Shown here piece by piece: positions 31,142 to 38,183 of a DNA stretch of 64,000 nucleotides. Position numbers and translations under genes: made by a program. Position 1 is the first letter of the stretch. Each line of letters opens with the position of its first letter. Source of the DNA: Alicyclobacillus sp. ALC3 (GTDB taxonomy: Bacteria > Bacillota > Bacilli > Alicyclobacillales > Alicyclobacillaceae); the NCBI RefSeq assembly GCF_028751195.1, contig NZ_CP066784.1, forward strand, positions 4,650,001 to 4,714,000, read 5' to 3'. The notes under the pieces were generated by a model. It was not told where the DNA came from. It saw nothing but the letters and a program-made list of their open reading frames with translations, and did not search any database.

Positions 31142-31339
31142 ATGATGACGATGTTTGCGAAGGACGAGGACAATCGACTGGACTTTCTGCTGCACTATTT
31201 GGGGCTGTTGAGAGATTTGAACAAGGACGGAGTTTTCGTCACGTCTGAAATCGTAGCCACGATGGCTGTGATTAACACGCAGCTTGGAATTGAAGTGAAG
31301 GCTCCGAAGTCCACACCTGGAGCAGTAACGCGCGGGTGA
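31142..31339 (+). CDS. Small hypothetical protein before terL (65 aa)
   Basis: Unknown. Mostly helical: LDFLLHYLGLLRDLNKDGVF then VTSEIVATMAVINTQLGIEV. Several in-frame ATGs follow GAAGAGG (31142, 31145, 31151), so the start is uncertain by three codons. No motif I recognise. Confidence 0.55.
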   Translation: MMTMFAKDEDNRLDFLLHYLGLLRDLNKDGVFVTSEIVATMAVINTQLGIEVKAPKSTPGAVTRG

Positions 31340-31369
31340 CCGCGTTTTGACGGACTGGAGGTGAGTCAC

Positions 31370-32851
31370 GTGGCGCTGACCGCAGAGGAAGAAGCTGAGC
31401 TGTTGCGCTTGCTTGAGCTGAGCACCAAGCAGCAGGAACTAGACGCGAAGTTTCAACCGCAGCCAGGTCCCCAGGAGATGTTCCTGAACACGACGGCAGA
31501 CATCGCGCTGTACGGCGGTGCAGCTGGCGGCGGTAAGACCTACGCGCTGCTGCTTGAGAACATGCGCCACGTCGACAATCCGCGCTTCGGTGCGGTCATC
31601 TTCCGGCGCAACAGCAACCAGATTATGACCGAAGGCGGTCTGTGGGACAACGCGCTGGATCTGTACCCGCTCAAGGGTGCGGTACCGAAAATCACGCCGC
31701 GACCGGTCATGGTGTTTCCCTCTGGCGCGCGAGTCACGTTTGCCCATCTCCAGTACGAAAACGACATCCACGGCTGGCAAGGCGCGCAGATCCCGCTCAT
31801 TTGCTTCGACGAGCTCACGCACTTCACACGGCGCCAGTTTATCTACATGCTCTCACGCAACCGTTCTACGTGTGGCGTGAAGCCTTACATACGCGCTACG
31901 ACAAACCCTGAAGCTGACTCCTGGGTTGCAGACTTCATCAGCTGGTGGATTGACGATGACGGGTATCCAATCCCTGAGCGATCAGGCGTGATTCGCTACT
32001 TCGTGACCATCGACGACGACGTCAAATGGGCTGACAGCCGTGAAGAGCTCGCCAAGAACTACGGCAGCCGCATAGACGACGCCAAGTCCTTTACGTTCAT
32101 CGCTTCGTCGATTCACGACAACAAGATTCTGCTTGAACACGACCCTGGGTACCTGGCGAACCTGAACGCGCTGTCGTCGGTCGAAAAAGGTCGACTGCTG
32201 CATGGCAACTGGAAAATCAAGCCGTCAGCAGGGATGTACTTCAGACGCGAACAGGCGCAAGTCGTACCAACCGTACCCGGTCGAATCATCAAGTCTTGCC
32301 GCGCTTGGGACTTGGCAGCGACGATTCCTACGCCGGACAACCCATCACCAGACGCCACGTCAGGCGTGCTGATGGGTAAGCTCGATGATGGTCGATTCAT
32401 CGTGCTTGACGTGATACGCGTCCAGCAGCGCGCCAATGAGGTCCGTTCCCTGGTGAAGCGCACAGCAACGTCTGACCGTGACAGACACCCTGGCAACCGA
32501 ATCAGGCTGCCGCAAGACCCGGGTCAAGCTGGCAAGGAACAGGCAGAGTCGTACGTGAAGCACCTGGCTGGATTCACCGTCAAAACGCTTCGTGTGAATG
32601 GCGACAAGGTCACACGTGCTGAGCCGTTCTCATCGCAATGGCAGGCAGGGAACATTCTTATCCTGGCCGCGCCGTGGAACGAGATGTACTTCACTGAACT
32701 CGAGTCATTCCCGGACGGCGCGCACGACGACATGGTCGACGCATCGTCAGACGCGTTTGCGGACCTGACCGCAGACAACTACGAGGCCATCACCGAGTAC
32801 TACCGACGTCAACGCGAGAAGAGAGAGGTGAAGACGCGTGAAAGCAGCTGA
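31370..32851 (+). CDS. terL: Terminase large subunit
   Basis: The 493-residue packaging motor has an N-terminal ATPase with Walker A GGAAGGGKT near residue 49 and Walker B IPLICFDELTHF near 142, and a C-terminal RNase H-like nuclease with AWDLAAT near 311 and AHDDMVDA near 451 supplying acidic metal ligands. GTG at 31370 is chosen because GGAGGTGA lies 5 bases upstream. It is complete. The end overlaps a small coiled-coil gene by 14 bases. Confidence 0.96.
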   Translation: MALTAEEEAELLRLLELSTKQQELDAKFQPQPGPQEMFLNTTADIALYGGAAGGGKTYALLLENMRHVDNPRFGAVIFRRNSNQIMTEGGLWDNALDLYPLKGAVPKITPRPVMVFPSGARVTFAHLQYENDIHGWQGAQIPLICFDELTHFTRRQFIYMLSRNRSTCGVKPYIRATTNPEADSWVADFISWWIDDDGYPIPERSGVIRYFVTIDDDVKWADSREELAKNYGSRIDDAKSFTFIASSIHDNKILLEHDPGYLANLNALSSVEKGRLLHGNWKIKPSAGMYFRREQAQVVPTVPGRIIKSCRAWDLAATIPTPDNPSPDATSGVLMGKLDDGRFIVLDVIRVQQRANEVRSLVKRTATSDRDRHPGNRIRLPQDPGQAGKEQAESYVKHLAGFTVKTLRVNGDKVTRAEPFSSQWQAGNILILAAPWNEMYFTELESFPDGAHDDMVDASSDAFADLTADNYEAITEYYRRQREKREVKTRESS

Positions 32852-32978
32852 CGTGCAAGCGCAGATTGATAAGTTGCAGCAGGAAGTGGTTGGCCTGAAG
32901 TCTGAGCTCCACGACCGCCAGGAAGCCATTAAGCACCTGGAAGCGGTTCGTGACGCGATGAGCGAGGAGGAAAAATAG
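32838..32978 (+). CDS. Small coiled-coil protein (46 aa)
   Basis: Unknown. The whole protein is a charged coiled coil (QAQIDKLQQEVVGLKSELHD). GAGGTGA lies 7 bases upstream of the GTG, and its TAG shares a base with the next GTG. Missed by length cut-offs. Confidence 0.6.
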   Translation: MKAADVQAQIDKLQQEVVGLKSELHDRQEAIKHLEAVRDAMSEEEK

Positions 32979-33595
32979 TGGATAGCACGATTCGCGACGA
33001 ACTGGTGAAGGAAATCACCGGTCGGATTGAAACGGTGTACGACGAGTTCATGAGTTCCCATGACGAGAAGTGCATCGTGAGAATTGAACCGTCACTCGAC
33101 CGGATGCTTCGCCTGCACATTGCGAGCATCACTCCAAGATTTATCGAGCCACCAGAGCACGGATTTCTTCCGCTACTGGCGTGGGCGCACAGTCGCACTG
33201 GTGAGCCTATTGAGCTTCGCTCCGACCCACGGGTAGAAAGCATTGAGGCGCAAGCCTGGCGGGAGTACGTGCCGTACAAAGGGGATGGACTGATGGAGAC
33301 CGTTGTCGACAGACGCAATTGGACCCCGGAACAAGAAAAGGCATCTGCGCAGTTCCACGATTCACTGCTCAATGCCGATGAAGACGGGGGTTTCACTGTT
33401 GACTCGGACGTAGCCACAGAGTATGTGTCAGCGCTCCGAGACACCATCAAAATCACCACGAACAACTGCCAACGTTGCGGCGGTGAACACGTTGGTATCG
33501 AGTTTCAGCCGCTGCACTATCCTGTCGGCGAGTGGAACCACTACGGTATCTGTCCGACAACGGGTCAGCCATTGTTGATGCGGATTGGCGATTGA
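32978..33595 (+). CDS. Hypothetical late protein (205 aa)
   Basis: Unknown. An N-terminal helix-rich part is followed by a segment with one CxxC (NNCQRCGGEH) and a second half-site (GICPTTGQP). It may bind zinc. GTG at 32978 shares its first base with the upstream stop. Found between terL and portal with several other small unknown genes. Confidence 0.7.
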   Translation: MDSTIRDELVKEITGRIETVYDEFMSSHDEKCIVRIEPSLDRMLRLHIASITPRFIEPPEHGFLPLLAWAHSRTGEPIELRSDPRVESIEAQAWREYVPYKGDGLMETVVDRRNWTPEQEKASAQFHDSLLNADEDGGFTVDSDVATEYVSALRDTIKITTNNCQRCGGEHVGIEFQPLHYPVGEWNHYGICPTTGQPLLMRIGD

Positions 33596-33640
33596 CAGCC
33601 GGGCATTAGTAGAACCCGAGAACGGGGAGGGGTTGTGACG

Positions 33641-34093
33641 ATGGAGCTGTACGGCAGCCTGTGCGAAAAGATGTCAGAGTGGTTGCAAACGAACGACGAG
33701 CCCGGAGTTATCCACATGAGCCTGACGGACAACTATCGCTTGGTCGATGAGATTCACCCTCAGAGGACAACGTTTGAATACGATGGTGCGGGAGGTTTCA
33801 GAGAATGGCGTGTCGAGAACATGACCATCGCCAAGCTGATGGAACCTACTGAAGGCAAGATATTTATCATCTCCATTGACGGTGAAGACAGTCCGGAGAC
33901 GGCATTTATATCCGTACTTGTAGAAAAGGGTCCAGCGCGGTCCGAGGTGTTGTGTGCCGAGTGCGGGTACTGTTTTACGGGAAAATCGGGAGACGAGTGT
34001 CCGAGGTGTCACGGCATCCTCACGATGCCACTGCCACCTCATCACGTCAACTGCCGATGCACAGCAAAGGAGACTGAAAACAGTGGGTCATGA
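33641..34093 (+). CDS. Zinc-ribbon hypothetical protein (150 aa)
   Basis: Unknown. The C-terminal third has a two-CxxC zinc ribbon (LCAECGYCF ... CPRCHG) and an HHVNCRC tail like that of MuF-type head proteins. Two G-rich SD-like runs precede GTG 33635 and ATG 33641; I prefer the ATG. It ends inside the next gene. Confidence 0.65.
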   Translation: MELYGSLCEKMSEWLQTNDEPGVIHMSLTDNYRLVDEIHPQRTTFEYDGAGGFREWRVENMTIAKLMEPTEGKIFIISIDGEDSPETAFISVLVEKGPARSEVLCAECGYCFTGKSGDECPRCHGILTMPLPPHHVNCRCTAKETENSGS

Positions 34094-34256
34094 TTCCAAA
34101 GCCGCAGCCCAGCAACCGATGCTCCGTTCCGTCATCCTACGCGGTGACACGGTTGTCAGTGAGGAAGAGCTCCCGGCCTACAGTACAACCACCATCATCG
34201 TCAAAGGCGGCCACGTGAACTTCCACAACGTCACACACGAGAAGAGGGTGGAGTGA
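34083..34256 (+). CDS. Small hypothetical protein (57 aa)
   Basis: Unknown. Beta-rich: MLRSVILRGDTVVSEEELPA then TTTIIVKGGHVNFHNVTHEK. GTG at 34083 with AAGGAG about 11 bases upstream. Overlaps neighbours on both sides, as in an operon. Confidence 0.55.
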   Translation: MGHDSKAAAQQPMLRSVILRGDTVVSEEELPAYSTTTIIVKGGHVNFHNVTHEKRVE

Positions 34257-34591
34257 CGGTGGAGGCTCGGCACATTGACGCGAAGACAGGCGTATTGGTT
34301 TTGCCGCCAGTGACTGACGAACAGTACGAGGAGATCGTGGCTGCTCTTAAGGGAGCTTCAGAGCCCGGCAGTCTGTCAGTTTTGCCGCTGGGGACGTCGT
34401 TCGTTCCGACGGGTATTCACCTCGAACGCGGTGACTGGTTACGAATAATGGATTGGTATGACGTCGCTTGGGAAGAGGGAACGGCGAGAGAACCAGAACA
34501 CGAGGCTCTCTATGCGGCTATCCGAGACCACGTCGATAACATTTCGACCGGCGTCTATGAGCAATCCACTGAACCTGAAAACAGGAGATGA
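34253..34591 (+). CDS. Hypothetical late protein (112 aa)
   Basis: Unknown. Acidic alpha/beta protein with PPVTDEQYEEIVAALKGASE. GTG start overlapping the upstream stop as GTGA. No motif recognised. Confidence 0.6.
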   Translation: MTVEARHIDAKTGVLVLPPVTDEQYEEIVAALKGASEPGSLSVLPLGTSFVPTGIHLERGDWLRIMDWYDVAWEEGTAREPEHEALYAAIRDHVDNISTGVYEQSTEPENRR

Positions 34592-34595
34592 GATA

Positions 34596-34808
34596 GTGCC
34601 AAAGTACGTGACGTTGGACTGGGATGAGTATCAAGGATTGAAGGGTCGTATCCTTGATGCCATATCGGAGCCGTTAAATTCTAACTTTGTTTTCAATGTG
34701 TTGGTGTTACCACCCGGGACAACGCCGGAAGACGGTCTCCAGAAATACGTTGCGCATATCCAACAGCTACTCGAAGAGAGAGTAGCCCGAGTCTTTGGCG
34801 GTAAGTAG
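34596..34808 (+). CDS. Small hypothetical protein (70 aa)
   Basis: Unknown. Begins MPKYVTLDWDEYQGLKGRIL. GTG at 34596 has AGGAG 9 bases upstream; an ATG at 34557 is a weaker choice. It ends 12 bases before a large terminator-like structure. Confidence 0.55.
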   Translation: MPKYVTLDWDEYQGLKGRILDAISEPLNSNFVFNVLVLPPGTTPEDGLQKYVAHIQQLLEERVARVFGGK

Positions 34809-34819
34809 AAGCCACAAAC

Positions 34820-34908
34820 GAGCGGTCACTGATGAAGGGGACAACCCCATGTGACTGTAGTCCGCGCGACTACACACATGATCCCTTTTGTCAGTGACCG
34901 CTCTTTTT
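34820..34908 (+). terminator. Multi-branched terminator-like structure
   Basis: GAGCGGTCACTGA (34820-34832) pairs perfectly with TCAGTGACCGCTC (34891-34903), followed by five T. Inside are further stems: GGGG/CCCC, CATGTG/CACATG and TGTAGTC/GACTACA. The 13-bp outer stem plus T-run would end plus-strand transcription; the internal structure is far more elaborate than a simple terminator needs. Confidence 0.7.
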
Positions 34909-34922
34909 GCGTTTACAGGGTC

Positions 34923-35075
34923 TCACTTGGTTGGAGCGTCATACTCAGTCCACTGCGCAGAGGTCCCGCACTCCGCGCAGTGGCCTAGGACGTCGTACTC
35001 GTTCTTGGCAGCATTTACGAGTTTCCAACTGTCCGCCACGAGCTCGGTTTCTTTACCGCAATGTACGCACACCAA
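34923..35075 (-). CDS. Antisense small zinc-ribbon protein (50 aa)
   Basis: Runs against the late operon. From a TTG at 35075 the protein has two CxxC knuckles (VCVHCGKETE and HCAECGTSAQW), a typical minimal zinc ribbon. AAAAAGGAGGG lies 8 bases upstream, a perfect SD, and GTG at 35072 is an alternative start. A longer frame begins at another upstream GTG. No host homologue is recognised; such reversed single genes are usually morons expressed in the lysogen. Confidence 0.6.
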   Translation of the reverse strand: MVCVHCGKETELVADSWKLVNAAKNEYDVLGHCAECGTSAQWTEYDAPTK

Positions 35076-35128
35076 AGCGTGTCCCTCCTTTTTGTCCACA
35101 TCGTATCACGGAAGCGAGGTGAAATAGA

Positions 35129-37552
35129 TTGCCCGTTGAAATATTCGGCCGCACGGTTGGCGATGTCACGAAACGTTCGTCTGGTACCGGCACAACACGG
35201 ATGGGCGCGCAGGACGGTGTGTTCAGTAACCCGAAGGCGAAGGCCTTGTCGACCGCGCTGGAAAACGTCTCGCGCCAGCAGGACATGAACCTGCAACCGG
35301 ACCCGACGCTTGGCGCGCCGTTCAGCTCGTTTCCGGATAACCGACTGACCGTTGCGCAGATGGGCCCAGGTGAGCCAGCGGAGAACTTCCCGCTTGGTGG
35401 TGAGCCCCGCCAGTGGAAGTACAGAGTCGGTTGGAACTTCCCGACCACGCCAGACACTGACCGCGGCATCAATGGTGAGCTGCTTCGCGCACTGGCTGAC
35501 TCGTCATGGTTGGTCAGACGTTGTATTGAGATCCGCAAAGCCGAGCTGTGCGGCCTCAGCTGGGAGATTGTCGCGAAGGGCCATAACGGCAAAGAACGGC
35601 AGCGCAACGGCGAGGAATATCAGCCGCTCATCAACGAGCTCACGTCGTTCATGGAACACCCAGAGGGTTATTACACATACGAGAATGGCCAGTGGATTCG
35701 CCGCGGGCTGGTGGACTGGGGCGACTGGCTGAACGCATCGATGGAAGACTACTACGTCGGCGACTGGTGGTCAGTGTGGCCGCAACGCACACTCGGCAAC
35801 AAGATGCTGGGCCTGCGCCGTGTCGATGGCATGCATATCAAGGCACTCCTTGACCTCGATGGACGCACACCCCCGCCACCGATGCCCGCGTGGCAGCAGT
35901 ACCTGTATGGCGTACCGCGTGGCAGCTGGGCAGCTGACGAGTTCTACTACATGCCTCGCAACCTGCGGAACATGACGCCGTACGGCTTCAGCCACATCCA
36001 GCAAGCGCTCGTGATGATTAACCAGACGCTCAAGTTCGACCAGTGGAACACGGCAGCGTACACCGAGTCGACGATTCCGATGGGAATCCTGGAAGCGCCG
36101 GAGAATGTCACGCCGGAACAGATTCAGGATATCGCGGACTTTTTGAACGGTGCGGCTGCGTCGCTCGCGGACCGCATGAAGGTGCACCCAGCGCCAAACG
36201 GCACCAAGTGGCAGCCCATCAAGCCGTTTGAGTTCGACCAGGACTTCGCGATGTACGTCATCGAAGGTATCTGTGCCTGCTTTGACGTGCAGCCGCAGGA
36301 GCTCGGGTACGCACCGTCACGCGCAGGTCTCGGTGGGGCAGGTTTCGCGCAAACACAAGGTGAGATTCACAGGCGCAAGTCGCTCGTTCCGACGGCGCGT
36401 TGGATTGAACGCAAGCTCACGAAGATCATCCACGACCAGTGGAAAGAGGACGGCGGCGATATGCTGGAGTTCCGGTTCTCTGACCTCGTGTCTGAGGACC
36501 TGCAGGCGAAGTATACCGCCAACAAGGTCGCCATCTTGAGCGGCCAGAAGGCGATTGACGAGGTCCTCGAGGAGGACGGCCAGGACGGTCTCGGCATCGG
36601 TCACGTCCTCGAGACGCAACAGGGCCTGGTGTTCCTGGAGAAAGGCGTCGTGCTCACGGCCACTGGAATGGTACCGCTCACGTTGAATTCGCAAGAGCTT
36701 CAGCAACAACAACAGCAGCAGCCGAACGCGCCACCTGGTTCGAATCCACCCTCGGCGGGGGATGAGACGAACGGAGGCCAGAATCCGCCGGCGCCGATGA
36801 AGGCGGCTTTGGCTGACATCTTCAAAGATGCGGTGACAGGCGCGGACGATAAAAAAAAAGTACTTGAAGCCGCTTGGCTGTTAGCGTGGCGCAAGTGGTG
36901 GAAGAAGAAACTTGACGCGCTGAAGGACAAGCAACCGCTGCGGCCCGAAGAGGCGAAACGGCTCCTCGAGCTCTCGCAGGCCGAACAAAACGACTTGGCA
37001 GAGATGCTGCAAAAGGAGTTGCGCGGACCCGCATACGAGTCCGCGTTTGTGTCGTTGGTAGAGGAGTCCGGTATCGACCTCGCGTTGCCCTCGGCCATCG
37101 TGACGCCGTCTGACGTCCTACGACTGCAGACCAAGAGCCAGACGCACATGGTGGAGATTGCCCAGACGTACCACACGGACCTGTCGAGAGCCTTTGACCA
37201 GGCGCAGGCTGAGAGCGCAGGCCACCCGGACGTGTCCGCTCAGGCGCTCATGATTCTGCGAGCGCTGGTGGACTGGGCCCAGAAGAGGGTCGACTGGAAG
37301 GGCGAACAGATTGGCGCAACGGAGGCCACGCGAGCGCAGACCCAGGCAACAATGGACTTCCGCATCCAGAACCCTGGCGCGTTCCTGCAGTACATGTGGT
37401 GGGCGGAGCTGGACGACAAGACGTGTGAGAAGTGTAGAGCGCGCCACGGCAGCATCGTCGGTCCGTCGGATGTCGTGCCTCCGATGCATCCCAACTGTAG
37501 ATGTAAATTATTACCTATGAAGACGAACCGCGAAACCAGCAAGAGCTGGTGA
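35129..37552 (+). CDS. Portal protein fused to MuF-type minor head domain
   Basis: At 807 residues this is far longer than a normal portal (about 450-500). Residues 1-500 are an SPP1/HK97-type portal (WLVRRCIEIRKAELCGLSWE, FDQDFAMYVIEGICACFDVQ, PQELGYAPSRAGLGGAGFAQ). A Gln/Pro-rich linker (QELQQQQQQQPNAPPGSNPP) joins a C-terminal domain ending in the MuF zinc-like signature CEKCRARHGSIV ... MHPNCRCKLLP. The portal forms the dodecameric DNA gate, and MuF proteins sit near it inside the capsid. TTG start at 35129 with GAGGTGA 7 bases before it. Confidence 0.9.
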   Translation: MPVEIFGRTVGDVTKRSSGTGTTRMGAQDGVFSNPKAKALSTALENVSRQQDMNLQPDPTLGAPFSSFPDNRLTVAQMGPGEPAENFPLGGEPRQWKYRVGWNFPTTPDTDRGINGELLRALADSSWLVRRCIEIRKAELCGLSWEIVAKGHNGKERQRNGEEYQPLINELTSFMEHPEGYYTYENGQWIRRGLVDWGDWLNASMEDYYVGDWWSVWPQRTLGNKMLGLRRVDGMHIKALLDLDGRTPPPPMPAWQQYLYGVPRGSWAADEFYYMPRNLRNMTPYGFSHIQQALVMINQTLKFDQWNTAAYTESTIPMGILEAPENVTPEQIQDIADFLNGAAASLADRMKVHPAPNGTKWQPIKPFEFDQDFAMYVIEGICACFDVQPQELGYAPSRAGLGGAGFAQTQGEIHRRKSLVPTARWIERKLTKIIHDQWKEDGGDMLEFRFSDLVSEDLQAKYTANKVAILSGQKAIDEVLEEDGQDGLGIGHVLETQQGLVFLEKGVVLTATGMVPLTLNSQELQQQQQQQPNAPPGSNPPSAGDETNGGQNPPAPMKAALADIFKDAVTGADDKKKVLEAAWLLAWRKWWKKKLDALKDKQPLRPEEAKRLLELSQAEQNDLAEMLQKELRGPAYESAFVSLVEESGIDLALPSAIVTPSDVLRLQTKSQTHMVEIAQTYHTDLSRAFDQAQAESAGHPDVSAQALMILRALVDWAQKRVDWKGEQIGATEATRAQTQATMDFRIQNPGAFLQYMWWAELDDKTCEKCRARHGSIVGPSDVVPPMHPNCRCKLLPMKTNRETSKSW

Positions 37553-37554
37553 GA

Positions 37555-38121
37555 TTAGGATCTTCGCGTTGGACGCCCGTTGTGTCCGATGCGGACGTGT
37601 TCCGCGTGAGAAGCAAATTTCTGTAGGTTCTCAATGCGGTCGTCCAATCGGTCTTCGTTGATGTGGTGGATTTCTTCGCCGGCCTTAAGGACGTCCCCAG
37701 TGGTCTCTTGCCACACGTAGCGAGCGTTCCGGATGTAGCCCTTACTATTGGCGCCTGGGTAATCGGGGCCGACTTTGCGGAGGCGATAGCCGTGAACATC
37801 GATGACAACGCCGCCGTTCCACTGCGGGTTGTTTTCCATTTTGAACAGCTCCCGTTTCGCTTCTGCATAGCACTTTGTGCCGCAGTATTTGGCTGTTTCA
37901 CTGCGGACGGCCTTAACAGCAAATGGGCGCCCGCAAACCAAGCACGTTTTTTCAACAGGGCGGTTCGCGCCATCACGCAGGTTAGAAAAGTTCACCTTTT
38001 GCGCGCAAGCCCGAGAGCAATAGTTGTGCTCTTTCACTTGGCTTGGAAACTTACGAATTTCCCGCCCGCAGTTATCGCAGTGCACGATGGTATTCCCGAT
38101 GTGCGGTTTGATTCTACCCAC
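37555..38121 (-). CDS. Antisense HNH endonuclease
   Basis: The 188-residue protein begins at GTG 38121, 7 bases after GGAGG. It has two N-terminal CxxC zinc knuckles (VHCDNCGREI, CLVCGRPF with YCGTKC), then an HNH_3 core (NNPQWNGGVVIDVHGYRLRK, GEEIHHINEDRLDDRIENLQ). It fills the gap between the portal-MuF and protease genes, inverted relative to them and leaving both intact, as free-standing homing endonucleases often do. Confidence 0.88.
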   Translation of the reverse strand: MGRIKPHIGNTIVHCDNCGREIRKFPSQVKEHNYCSRACAQKVNFSNLRDGANRPVEKTCLVCGRPFAVKAVRSETAKYCGTKCYAEAKRELFKMENNPQWNGGVVIDVHGYRLRKVGPDYPGANSKGYIRNARYVWQETTGDVLKAGEEIHHINEDRLDDRIENLQKFASHAEHVRIGHNGRPTRRS

Positions 38122-38183
38122 AAAAGCGCCTCCAGTACTGAATGTTACTCCAATTATACCACCGGAAAGGAGGTGATAGAATA

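Noticed and set aside
34826..34850. CTGATGA core suggesting a hammerhead ribozyme
   Set aside because: The GAAA box after stem II and the cleavage-site stem are missing.
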